The translations under genes were made by a program, and so were the position numbers. From NCBI RefSeq assembly GCF_017654315.1, contig NZ_CP072203.1, positions 5,146,001 to 5,210,000 on the forward strand: a stretch of 64,000 bases of DNA, written 5' to 3'. Below the pieces are notes generated by a model. That model saw only the letters and a list, made by a program, of their open reading frames with translations, was not told the DNA's origin and made no database searches. This stretch comes from Gordonia polyisoprenivorans (lineage in GTDB: Bacteria; Actinomycetota; Actinomycetes; Mycobacteriales; Mycobacteriaceae). Shown one piece after another: positions 35,088 to 43,141 of this stretch. How positions within the stretch are numbered: position 1 is the first letter of the stretch; every line of letters begins with the position of its first letter.

Positions 35088-36233
35088 ATGTCCGAACCCT
35101 CGACCCTGCCCACCACACCGGTATCCCTCGACTCCGTCGAGAACCTCGCGGTCGACTCCGTCGAGGATCTCGCCTTCGACACCGTCGATGATCTCATCCG
35201 TGGACTCGACGAGCAGGGCTACGTCATCGATTCCGATCTCGCAGTGGTGGTCCATCTCGCGACGCTGCTGGACCGGCCACTGCTTCTCGAGGGGCCCGCC
35301 GGCGTCGGCAAGACCGAACTCGCGAAAGCCCTTGCCGCAGCATCTGGTCGGGATCTGATCCGATTGCAGTGCTATGAGGGACTCGATGAGGCACGGGCAC
35401 TCTACGAGTGGGACTATGCCCGGCAGCTGTTGCATGTGCAGATGCTGCGCGATCGCATCAGCGCCGACCTGGCCGCCGAACCCGATCTGTCGGCCGCCTC
35501 GGCGGCGTTGGCCCGCAACGACATCGGCGTGTACACCGAGGACTTTCTCGTCGCCCGCCCGCTGCTCGCCGCGATCCTGTCGGCAACACCGACGGTGCTA
35601 CTCGTCGACGAGGTCGACCGCACCGACGAGGCGATGGAGGCGGTCATGCTCGAGGTGCTCGCCGAACGACAGGTGACGGTACCCGAGCTCGGTACCTTCA
35701 CCGCACGTTCGGCGCCATGGGTGATCTTGACCTCCAACGACACTCGCGAACTCTCGCCCGCTCTCAAACGCCGATGCCTGCACTTTCAGGTCGGTTATCC
35801 CGACGCGGCCCGCGAATGCCGCATCGTCGGTGTGCGCGCACCCGACGTCGAGGAGTCGGTGATCGCCGAGGTCGTCGATCTCGCGCGCCGCCTGCGTGAC
35901 CTACCCCTGCGCAAGAGCCCGTCCATCGCCGAGGTCATCGACGCCGCGCGGGCCGCTTCGCTGCTCGGCAGCACCGGTGACGACAACCGGGCTGTCGCCG
36001 ATCGCACACTCCTGTCGTTACTGGTCAAATTCGGCAGCGACCTCGAACTCGCCCGACGAGAACTCGATTCCCCGTCGGGTGAGAACTCCGATTCCGCAGA
36101 GGTGGGTACCGACGGAACCACGGCATCAGGCTCGGTCACGGCCACCGCGTTCGGCGCCGGGCGTGCCCGCAGTTCCACGCACCAGGCGTCCTCGCGCCGG
36201 TCTTCGCCGCGCCAGTCTTCTCAGCATCCCTGA
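35088..36233 (+). CDS. MoxR-family AAA+ ATPase
   Basis: Protein of 381 residues. Walker A GPAGVGKT at 69-76; Walker B in TVLLVDEVDRTDEAM; sensor-1 in WVILTSNDTREL; and Arg-rich LKRRCLHFQVGYPD. MoxR ATPases pair with VWA proteins as chaperones that insert metals or activate enzymes, the classic case being methanol dehydrogenase. The N terminus holds an imperfect repeat of about nine residues (DSVENLAV, DSVEDLAF, DTVDDLIR at about 15-38). The C terminus is Ser-rich and low complexity. It lies between the dehydrogenase and VWA genes, 13 bases before the latter. Confidence 0.9.
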   Translation: MSEPSTLPTTPVSLDSVENLAVDSVEDLAFDTVDDLIRGLDEQGYVIDSDLAVVVHLATLLDRPLLLEGPAGVGKTELAKALAAASGRDLIRLQCYEGLDEARALYEWDYARQLLHVQMLRDRISADLAAEPDLSAASAALARNDIGVYTEDFLVARPLLAAILSATPTVLLVDEVDRTDEAMEAVMLEVLAERQVTVPELGTFTARSAPWVILTSNDTRELSPALKRRCLHFQVGYPDAARECRIVGVRAPDVEESVIAEVVDLARRLRDLPLRKSPSIAEVIDAARAASLLGSTGDDNRAVADRTLLSLLVKFGSDLELARRELDSPSGENSDSAEVGTDGTTASGSVTATAFGAGRARSSTHQASSRRSSPRQSSQHP

Positions 36234-36246
36234 CCGGCCGACGACA

Positions 36247-37800
36247 ATGGTTTCCCCGCAACGGCATTCGCGAGTGTCGACTGGTCCACGCGACGATACA
36301 CTGGATAGGCTGGCGGTGCTGTTCGGCCGGGTCCTGCGCGGATCGGGCGTCGCCGTGTCACCGGCCGAGGTGATCGAGATCCGTCGGGTACTCGACATCG
36401 TCGGCGGTGACACCGATCGCCTCCGCGCGGCACTGCAGTCGGTCAGCGTCAAATACGGTTACGAATCAACAGGATTCGATCGTGCCTTCGACGCCTTCTT
36501 CGGCGAAGGACGGATCGACGGCGCAGACGAGGCGCTCCCCCGACCGCGTGGCGCCGCCGCCGACCTGCCCGACGACGTCGAGTGGGATGAGGACTTCGCC
36601 GGCGCCGGCCGCCGGATCGGGGCGGACGAGCACACCGACGACATCGGCGGCCTCCTCGTCGACGACCCCGACGCCCGACAACGCAACGGTGAGAGCGCAC
36701 ACCGGGAGGAGAACGACTTCACCGTGTCGGCGGGTACCGAATCACTGGGCGTCGACCAGGATTCCGCGTCCGTGTCGGGTGGAGTCACCTACACCATCGA
36801 GGTGGATGAGGCCGATTCGTCGAGCGTCGGCGAACTCGTCGGAAGTGCCGCACGGGTACACGGCAGCCCGCTGGGAGTCGCCGGCGCACAGGCGATCCTC
36901 CACGCCCTCGCCGATTTCGACGCTCGACGCGCCTATGGCACCGACGGCACAGATGACCTCGACGCGGCTGCGCGCGCCGAGTTGGAACGGGCACTGGAGG
37001 CGTTCGTCGACGCCCTGGCGGCGCGACTGGATCTGGCGGCGCAATCGGATGTCGGTGTCGATTCCGCCGATTCGTCCACTGGTCCCCTGTGGTCGGATCA
37101 AGCCGACATCGATCGCGCCTGTCATCGACTCGTCCAACGTATGCGCGGTGCTCCCCGGAAGGTTGTTCGACGCACCGATCACGGCGGCCTCGACATGCGC
37201 CGCACCATGCGTGCGGCTGTGGCCACCGATGGTGTGCCGGTGCAACTCTGGCGGCGCACGACCCACGCCGGACCCGTCCGCCTGCTCTTGCTGGTGGACG
37301 TGTCGTTGTCGGTGCGACCGGTGGCGGGGTTTCTGTTGCGGCTCGCCCAGACCCTTCATCGTCACGGCGAGCGCTGCGAGGTCGTCGCTTTCGTCGACAG
37401 ACCAGTGCGGGTCACCGACGTCCTGCGCCTCGGCAACGACGATTCCGCACTGGCGGCGGTACTCGCCGACGACGATCTCGACCTCGCGGCCACCAGCGAC
37501 TACGGTTCGATGCTGACCGAACTGATCGGCCGTCACGGCGACCTCCTCGGCCCCCGCACGTCGGTGATCGTCGCCGGCGACGCTCGTAGCAACGGCTTCG
37601 ACCCCCGCGTCGACCTCCTCGCCGAGCTGAGTCGCCGCGCGCACCGGCTCGCCTGGATCACCCCCGAACCGCGCCGCTACTGGAATCAAACCGGTTGCGC
37701 GCTGACTGATTACATCGAGTACTGCGATGCCTTCATCAGCGCACGCGACGGCGCCGAACTCGTCGACCATGTCGACGAACTCGCCGCCGCCCTTCGCTGA
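36247..37800 (+). CDS. VWA-domain (CoxE-like) protein
   Basis: Protein of 517 residues from ATG 36247. A variable, acidic N-terminal half (about 1-300) is followed by a CoxE-type VWA domain with the MIDAS motif D351-x-S353-x-S355 in LLLVDVSLSVRP, and the later VIVAGDARSNGFDPR. The final part has EPRRYWNQTGCAL, typical of this group. MoxR-CoxE pairs act in cofactor or metal insertion, for example in CO dehydrogenase maturation. Here the partner would be the upstream methanol dehydrogenase. Thirteen bases from the MoxR gene, so clearly one operon. Confidence 0.88.
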   Translation: MVSPQRHSRVSTGPRDDTLDRLAVLFGRVLRGSGVAVSPAEVIEIRRVLDIVGGDTDRLRAALQSVSVKYGYESTGFDRAFDAFFGEGRIDGADEALPRPRGAAADLPDDVEWDEDFAGAGRRIGADEHTDDIGGLLVDDPDARQRNGESAHREENDFTVSAGTESLGVDQDSASVSGGVTYTIEVDEADSSSVGELVGSAARVHGSPLGVAGAQAILHALADFDARRAYGTDGTDDLDAAARAELERALEAFVDALAARLDLAAQSDVGVDSADSSTGPLWSDQADIDRACHRLVQRMRGAPRKVVRRTDHGGLDMRRTMRAAVATDGVPVQLWRRTTHAGPVRLLLLVDVSLSVRPVAGFLLRLAQTLHRHGERCEVVAFVDRPVRVTDVLRLGNDDSALAAVLADDDLDLAATSDYGSMLTELIGRHGDLLGPRTSVIVAGDARSNGFDPRVDLLAELSRRAHRLAWITPEPRRYWNQTGCALTDYIEYCDAFISARDGAELVDHVDELAAALR

Positions 37801-38004
37801 CTCCCCTCCGCCCCTTTCCACCCGGGACACCCCATCGATGACCCCGATCGTTCATGCTCTTCCCCGCCGGTCGAGACCTTTCCCCCTCTGTCGACAACTT
37901 CCCGACAGTCGAGAATTCTCCCCCGACGGTCGAGAACTATTCCCCCCGATGGCGGAGAGCTTCTCCCGTTGTCGAGAACTTTTCCCTCGATCGTCGAGAA
38001 CTTT

Positions 38005-38080
38005 CCCCCCGATGGTCGAGGTGCGAGCCGCGTGCGGCGAGCCTCGAGACCCGGCGAGATAACCAGCCTCCCAACCACAT
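38005..38080. repeat. Dispersed hairpin repeat, copy A
   Basis: Core GGTCGAGGTGCGAGCC... followed by GCCTCGAGACC forms an imperfect hairpin. The flank CCGGCGAGATAACCAG and CCCAACCACAT is shared with copy B. The 38-base core is identical to those in copies D and E. Confidence 0.8.
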
Positions 38081-38231
38081 TTACCACCCGAGAGCCGAAC
38101 CCGAGCCGATTCTGCAGACGCCCCCGCTGCACCAGCCGCGTCCGCAAGGTGGGGCCGCGAACTCATCACTCCCGACAGTCAACCCCCTCCCCCGACGGTC
38201 AAGGCGCCTTCCCCGATGACCGAGTGCCCTT

Positions 38232-38309
38232 CCCCCGATGGTCGAGGTGCACGGCGCGCCAAGCGCCGGGCCTCGAGACCCGGCGAGACAACAAGCCCCC
38301 CAACCACAT
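38232..38309. repeat. Dispersed hairpin repeat, copy B
   Basis: Same outer sequence as copy A (GATGGTCGAGGTGC at the left, CCTCGAGACCCGGCGAGA and CCAACCACAT at the right) but with a different middle (ACGGCGCGCCAAGCGCCGG) that keeps the hairpin. The conserved ends and compensating middle suggest selection for structure. Confidence 0.75.
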
Positions 38310-38478
38310 CGAAAGCAAGGCCAACGAAACCCACACTCCCCTACCACACCCCACCGACAGAATTTCTAGGCCGAAACACGTTGTCCAAAAGCAGAATTCA
38401 TCAAGTTGCCCCTTGCATCGAACACCCTGGCGAGGTACACTGGAGTCATCACACCGATCAGCCACCGGGGAGGGGCCC

Positions 38479-39768
38479 ATGATCGAATCCACTACCATTC
38501 TTGACGCGGAAACCGTTGACGCCGAAGCGATCTTCGCCGACATCGTCAGCCGACTCGGCGACCTGCAATGGAACCCGGACATGACCGGACCCCAGGCTTT
38601 CGGCGCGATGAAACAAGTCCTGCTGCTTCGCAATCTGGTTGATCACCACGCCACCACCCTCGCCGGCGAACTGGACCGACTGGGCGTGGCCGACCACAAA
38701 ACCACCCGGCTACGAGAACTGTTGATCAGCATGGGCTTCGCGCCCTCGGTCGCAGGTCGGTACGTGCGGCTCGCTGCCACCACCGATATCGATCTGTTGT
38801 TGGGGCACGCTGCGGACGGGTCCATCTCGTCGGAACACACCGACGCCATCGTCCGCGGACTGGCGCACATCGACGCCCGCTCCCCCGAACCACTCGACAC
38901 CGTCCAACGGTGTGAGTTCTTACGGAAACTGCTGTCGCACTACTTCGCCGGCTTCACCCCCGCCGAGATCAACCTCTACGCACGGCAGCTGGGTAACGAG
39001 CTCGCTGCGGAGATACCTGGCGGGTTACCGGCCTCAGAGGACAAGAGAATCAACTCCTACACCGACCGCATCACCGACGACGGACGGCTGGCGATCTCGG
39101 CGAACCTCGACATCGTGGCCGGTGAAAAGACACGGACTTTGATGGAAACGCTGTCGTCGCCCAAGCCGCAGCCCGACGGGTCACCCGATCCGCGGACGCC
39201 TGAGCAGATCTGCGCCGCCGCGTTCGAAACCATCGTGGAGTTGGCGGCACAAGGACTAGCGGACACCACCTTCTCCGCCAAACCGACCAACGGGTTGTTG
39301 TGGACGTGGTCAGCCGACAACCCGGCACTCGGCGGGGATTTGCAGAATTTGGGCGCGATCACCGAAGCGACCGCCAAGTTGTTGTCGTGTGACACGACGA
39401 TCACCAAGATCATCCTCAACACCGACGGTGTACCCCTCGACGTCGGACGCCAGGAACGCTTCTTCACCCCCGGACAGCGCAAGGCCCTACTCGTGCGTGA
39501 CCGCGGGTGCATCAAATGCGGTGCGCACGCCGGACGCTGCCAAGGACACCACCTCGTTCACTGGAGCAAAGGTGGCCCCACCGACCTCGACAACGGCTGT
39601 CTGCTCTGCACCAGCTGCCACGACGACGTCCACCACCACGGATGGGACATCATCATGGGATTCGACCGACACCCCTGGCTGATCCCACCCGCCAGCATCG
39701 ACCCGAAACGCCGACCCGTGCCGTCCTACCACCGCAGAACCATGCGACTCGACGACGCAGCAGCCTGA
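38479..39768 (+). CDS. DUF222 / HNH endonuclease-domain protein (13E12 family)
   Basis: Protein of 429 residues. The N-terminal DUF222 region spans about residues 25-330 and the C-terminal HNH nuclease domain about 345-400. The zinc and catalytic ligands are visible: CIKCG, GRCQGHHLVHW, DNGCLLCTSCHDDVHHHGW. These proteins are multi-copy in actinobacterial genomes and probably mobile; their targets are unknown. ATG 38479 follows GGGGAGGGG. No partner gene. Flanked on both sides by hairpin repeats, which fits a mobile or recombination-prone unit. Confidence 0.88.
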   Translation: MIESTTILDAETVDAEAIFADIVSRLGDLQWNPDMTGPQAFGAMKQVLLLRNLVDHHATTLAGELDRLGVADHKTTRLRELLISMGFAPSVAGRYVRLAATTDIDLLLGHAADGSISSEHTDAIVRGLAHIDARSPEPLDTVQRCEFLRKLLSHYFAGFTPAEINLYARQLGNELAAEIPGGLPASEDKRINSYTDRITDDGRLAISANLDIVAGEKTRTLMETLSSPKPQPDGSPDPRTPEQICAAAFETIVELAAQGLADTTFSAKPTNGLLWTWSADNPALGGDLQNLGAITEATAKLLSCDTTITKIILNTDGVPLDVGRQERFFTPGQRKALLVRDRGCIKCGAHAGRCQGHHLVHWSKGGPTDLDNGCLLCTSCHDDVHHHGWDIIMGFDRHPWLIPPASIDPKRRPVPSYHRRTMRLDDAAA

Positions 39769-39833
39769 TTCCCGCACCCGGCCTAGCCGGGACCGCATCC
39801 GATCTTTGAAAACTCCATAGAGACAAACCCCAC

Positions 39834-39932
39834 CCGGTGGTCGAGGTGTTCGAGCGTCCGTGGCCCGGAATCCTTTCGGCACAAGGGGTCTCGAGGCTCG
39901 TCGCTAGCGCTCCTCGGCACCTCGACCACCGG
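39834..39932. repeat. Inverted-repeat element, copy C
   Basis: Bounded by perfect 15-bp inverted ends (CCGGTGGTCGAGGTG at 39834-39848 and its complement at 39918-39932). The interior ACAAGGGGTCTCGAGG is repeated at about 40081-40098. It shares the GGTCGAGGTG end with the other dispersed copies. Confidence 0.75.
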
Positions 39933-39993
39933 GGTGGGACACCATCGGACGGGAAGGGCTTCAGCGTCCCTCGACGGCGAGTCGCCTTCCCCG

Positions 39994-40034
39994 CTGGTCG
40001 AGGTGCGAGCCGCGTGCGGCGAGCCTCGAGACCA
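39994..40034. repeat. Dispersed hairpin repeat, copy D
   Basis: The 38-base core that starts GGTCGAGGTGCGAGCC and ends GCCTCGAGACC, identical to copies A and E. Preceded by CCCCGCT or similar in both D and E. Confidence 0.8.
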
Positions 40035-40133
40035 CCAGCGCCGGTGCTGGATTCGTTCCACGGTAGCCCGGAAGCTCTTCGACACAAGGGGTCTCGAGGA
40101 TCATCGCTAACCACCGGGCGGGACGGACCCCCG

Positions 40134-40173
40134 CTGGTCGAGGTGCGAGCCGCGTGCGGCGAGCCTCGAGACC
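40134..40173. repeat. Dispersed hairpin repeat, copy E
   Basis: Identical to copy D over the whole core including the CGCT just upstream. Lies 42 bases before the end of the DUF5336 gene and could act as its 3' hairpin. Confidence 0.8.
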
Positions 40174-40215
40174 GCCTGCGGCAGAGCTGGAACCGGACCA
40201 CCGCGGCTCAGAAGC

Positions 40216-40869
40216 TCAGCTTCTGTTCACACCACCGAGTACCGCAGCAGCCAAAAGGAATGCAACCTGAAGGAACCCGAATATCAACGCGACAATGGCG
40301 CCGGTCCCGACTCCGATGACGGGCACCGACGTGGTGGTCACGGCGGCGGCAAACAAGGCGAGCCATGCGCCCGCGGCGATCACGGCGAGAAAGGGCACGG
40401 CTTTACGGAATCGCGGCACCAATACCACCGCAGCAGCGACACCGATCGCACCCAGGATGATCAGGAATTTGCCGGGGTTGAGCACGATCTCGTACGAGGC
40501 GAAGCCTGGTACCCCGGAGTTTCCGTTCTCGAAGTTCTGACTCCAATTGTCGAGTTGACTTTCGCTGACGTTGTTGTCGACCACAACCCAGCTGACGAAA
40601 CCCATGAAGTAGGTGATCAGCCCGGTGACCGCGGCGGCCACCAGCAGGATCGAGGGAAGTTGAGCGCGGGCGTCGAACTGCCGTCGAGGTGCGGCGGGCG
40701 GGGAACCCCATTGTTGCCCCGACGTCGACCACTGCCCCGATGGCGTTCCCGGCTGCCCGAACCCCTGCGTGGGTGCCGGGCCGCCGTGCTGGCCCTGCGG
40801 GGCGGTGGGCTGGGCGGGATACCCGGCCGCCCAATTCTGCTGGGGATTGTTCGGGTCACCAGGATTCAC
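40216..40869 (-). CDS. DUF5336-family membrane protein
   Basis: Protein of 217 residues. The first 65 residues are Pro/Gln/Gly-rich and probably cytoplasmic or extended. Four hydrophobic segments follow (about 72-95, 130-150, 157-178, 187-210). This is the layout of the mycobacterial DUF5336 proteins (for example Rv0954), reported to associate with the cell-division and envelope machinery. The start is GTG 40869 with a weak AAGGGA upstream. Preceded on the same strand by a tetR gene with 170 bases between. Function not settled. Confidence 0.8.
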   Translation of the reverse strand: MNPGDPNNPQQNWAAGYPAQPTAPQGQHGGPAPTQGFGQPGTPSGQWSTSGQQWGSPPAAPRRQFDARAQLPSILLVAAAVTGLITYFMGFVSWVVVDNNVSESQLDNWSQNFENGNSGVPGFASYEIVLNPGKFLIILGAIGVAAAVVLVPRFRKAVPFLAVIAAGAWLALFAAAVTTTSVPVIGVGTGAIVALIFGFLQVAFLLAAAVLGGVNRS

Positions 40870-40978
40870 TGCTCGTCCCTTTCGGTCGGCGAAACTCTCA
40901 TTCGCGACATCATGTGCGTGTCAGCGTAGAGCCAGACCTGGACATCGGTACCCACAGCAGCGCAGATTCATTCGTCGG

Positions 40979-41043
40979 ACCGTCACACCCCAGAACCGTC
41001 ACACCCCAGAACCCGTCACACGTTGGACCGTCACGTGCCATCA
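40979..41043. repeat. Four near-tandem 16-base repeats
   Basis: ACCGTCACACCCCAGA occurs twice in perfect tandem (40979-40994, 40995-41010), followed by the degenerate copies ACCCGTCACACGTTGG and ACCGTCACGTG. Located between the end of tetR and the DUF5336 gene, upstream of the latter. Confidence 0.7.
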
Positions 41044-41700
41044 GGGCGTGACGGGCACCCGTAGCGCCGCGAGCGCCATGGCGCGCAGCAGCGACCGCAA
41101 CCTGTCGGGATCAAAATCCGGGAGACGTGGCGAGGAGTTGAGCAACCCGAACATGGCGTGCACGCGAACGCGAGCCTCCTGGCGTTCGAGTTCGCGGCCC
41201 TCGTCATCCGACATCAGGACGTCGACCCAGTCTTCGACGTAGCGTCGCTGCAACCGCCGTACCTCGTGATTGGCCTCCGGTGTCAATGAGGACAGGTCAC
41301 GATCCTGGACCGCGATCAGATCCGGCTTGGTGACCAGGACGTCGATGTGGAAGGCGATCAGCGCATCGAGGGTCTCGGCCGGCGAGCCGCCGCGCTGCAC
41401 GACCTCTCGCCCGCCGGTGTAGAGACGACGACTGATGTCGAGCAACATCTCGTCGAGCAGTTCGGTTTTCGACGAGAAGTGTCGATACATCGCCGGCCCA
41501 CTCACGCCGACCGCTCCCCCGATGTCCTCGAGTCGCACCCCGGCGAATCCGCGGTCGGCCATTTGACTGGCTGCGGCCGTGAGCAGCTCAGCACGGCGAG
41601 CCGCCTTGGCAGCACTACGACGATTCGACGGACGCGGACCACCCGAGGCCACCCCGGAACCCGAATCCGGGGTGGTGTGGGCAGACTCGGCGGACGACAT
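41041..41700 (-). CDS. TetR-family transcriptional regulator
   Basis: Repressor of 219 residues from ATG 41700. The N-terminal helix-turn-helix spans about 45-85: GVRLEDIGGAVGVSGPAMYRHFSSKTEL in two parts covers the recognition helix (VSGPAMYRHF). The C-terminal ligand and dimerisation domain has the TetR_C-type all-helical pattern. An N-terminal extension of about 30 residues is low complexity. It lies 66 bases after the nitroreductase gene on the same strand. Target genes unknown; the nitroreductase is a candidate. Confidence 0.88.
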   Translation of the reverse strand: MSSAESAHTTPDSGSGVASGGPRPSNRRSAAKAARRAELLTAAASQMADRGFAGVRLEDIGGAVGVSGPAMYRHFSSKTELLDEMLLDISRRLYTGGREVVQRGGSPAETLDALIAFHIDVLVTKPDLIAVQDRDLSSLTPEANHEVRRLQRRYVEDWVDVLMSDDEGRELERQEARVRVHAMFGLLNSSPRLPDFDPDRLRSLLRAMALAALRVPVTP

Positions 41701-41766
41701 GGTGATTCTGAACTCTACCGGCTCACCTCGGCGGCGGCGGCACTCCACCGCCCCGGGCACCGCGTC

Positions 41767-42387
41767 TCACCACTTGTTGACGTGCAGCACTTCGTCGAGG
41801 GGTTTGCGCCCGGCAGGCTTGAAGTCGGTGCCCTTCGTGTAGGCAACAGGCAGCAGAACGCCCTGGTGGACGGTGGGCGGGATACCCAGCAGCTCCGCGA
41901 CCTCCTTCTCGTAGGTCAGGTGCAGCGTCGTCCACGCCGACCCCAGACCACGGGCACGCAAAGCCAGACTGAGACTCCAGGCGCCGGGCAGCAACGAGCC
42001 CCAGACGCCGGCTTGATTTCCGGCCGGCAGATCGCCGCCGGTATAGATGGCCCCGATCACCAGGGCGGGCACCTTGCCCATGATGTCGGCGAGATACTGC
42101 GCGCTCGACGCGACCCGACGGGCGGTGTCGTCGGCGAGTGTGCGCTCGGCGGAGTACGCCGCGAACGAACGCGCGTAGTAGGCACCGACCTTCTCCTTGA
42201 TCTCGGGATCGGTCAGCACGATCCAGTGCCAGGTCTGGCTGTTGGATCCGGTGGGCGCCTGCAGCGCGACCTCCAGGGCCTCGGTGATCACCTCGAGCGG
42301 AACGGGCCGATCCAGATCGAGCCGTTTGCGCACCGAGCGGGTGGTGGTCAGCAATTGGTCGGGGCCAAGCGGGAGTAGCTCTGTCAT
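41767..42387 (-). CDS. Nitroreductase-family protein
   Basis: FMN-dependent oxidoreductase of 206 residues. Flavin-binding SVRKRLDLDRPVP (about 18-30) and APTGSNSQTWHWIVL (about 44-58) match the classical NfsB-like motifs; the late GLGSAWTTLHL segment and GIPPTVHQGVLLPVAY are also family-typical. Probably a homodimer reducing quinones or nitroaromatics with NAD(P)H. It shares strand with tetR downstream and metI upstream; 58 bases separate it from metI. Physiological substrate unknown. Confidence 0.88.
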   Translation of the reverse strand: MTELLPLGPDQLLTTTRSVRKRLDLDRPVPLEVITEALEVALQAPTGSNSQTWHWIVLTDPEIKEKVGAYYARSFAAYSAERTLADDTARRVASSAQYLADIMGKVPALVIGAIYTGGDLPAGNQAGVWGSLLPGAWSLSLALRARGLGSAWTTLHLTYEKEVAELLGIPPTVHQGVLLPVAYTKGTDFKPAGRKPLDEVLHVNKW

Positions 42388-42445
42388 CGGTCACCTCGTT
42401 GTTCGCGTCTGGGTTGCGTGCGTGTGGAGCTGCGTGGCGACGGGC

Positions 42446-43141
42446 TCAGCGATGTCGTGCGCGGCGGGCCAGCCAGTTGCCGAAGTACTGTCCCACCTGT
42501 ACCAGAATCACCAGCAACGCGATGACGACAACGGTCAGTTTCCAGTCGAACTGCTGGTAGCCGTATTGGAAGGCGAAATCTCCGAGTCCCCCTCCACCGA
42601 CATAGCCGGCCATCGCCGACATGTCCACGATCGCGACGAAGATGAAGGTGTAGCCCAGTACCAGTGGCGCGAATCCCTCGGGCACCACCACCGTCAGCAG
42701 GGTGCGCACGCGACCGGCGCCGCACGCGCGGGCGGCTTCCACCACTCCCGGGTCCACGGAGACGAGACTCTGCTCGACCACTCGGGCGATCACCACCATC
42801 GCCATCAGTGTCATCGGGAAGATCGCCGCCTCGGTACCGATTCGGGTTCCCATCACCGTCTTGGTCAACGGCGCGATGGCGGTGATGAAGATGATGAACG
42901 GTATCGGTCGGACGATGTTGACGATCACGTTGAGTCCGTTGAAGATCCACACGTTCGACCACAGGTTCCCGGGACTGGTTGCATACAGCACCACACCGAT
43001 CAGCAATCCCAGCGCGCCACCGATCAGCAGCGTGAAGCCGACGAGCTGGAAAGTCTCCCCGATCGCCTGGAAGAGCAACGGGCGCAGTTCGTCACCGAAC
43101 ACCCGGGTGAAGCCGTCGGCGGCCAGTGCGCTGTGGCTCAT
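42446..43141 (-). CDS. metI: Methionine ABC importer permease MetI
   Basis: Permease of 231 residues with five to six membrane segments. The cytoplasmic coupling loop EAARACGAGRVRTLLTVVVPEG is visible in two parts (VEAARACGAG and LLTVVVPEGFAPL, about 134-160). It forms a homodimer with two MetN. The start overlaps the metN stop by 4 bases. The order metQ-metN-metI is shared by many actinobacteria. Substrates: L- and D-methionine. Confidence 0.92.
   Translation of the reverse strand: MSHSALAADGFTRVFGDELRPLLFQAIGETFQLVGFTLLIGGALGLLIGVVLYATSPGNLWSNVWIFNGLNVIVNIVRPIPFIIFITAIAPLTKTVMGTRIGTEAAIFPMTLMAMVVIARVVEQSLVSVDPGVVEAARACGAGRVRTLLTVVVPEGFAPLVLGYTFIFVAIVDMSAMAGYVGGGGLGDFAFQYGYQQFDWKLTVVVIALLVILVQVGQYFGNWLARRARHR

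Larger units (their letters stand above)
37801..38478. other. Non-coding repeat-rich stretch before the HNH gene
   Basis: About 680 bases without a credible gene. It contains several short repeats of GTCGAGAAC..TTCCCC type (37868-38005) and two copies of a roughly 76-base element listed separately. Base composition is C-rich on the plus strand, and stretches of alternating pyrimidines occur. The HNH gene's promoter probably lies at about 38430-38470 (TACACT at about 38436 could be a -10). Confidence 0.6.
39769..40215. other. Intergenic repeat cluster after the HNH gene
   Basis: About 450 bases between convergent genes with no credible coding sequence, filled largely by copies C, D and E of the dispersed repeat and a partial duplication of the ACAAGGGGTCTCGAGG segment with its flanks (39870-39907 against 40071-40108). 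Confidence 0.6.

Noticed and set aside
38479..39768. Restriction-modification or homing system
   Set aside because: There is no methyltransferase or intron; the DUF222-HNH layout is the common 13E12-type gene.
37801..40215. CRISPR array in the repeat region around the HNH gene
   Set aside because: Repeats are few, irregularly spaced, partly palindromic at their ends and without uniform spacers; no cas genes nearby.
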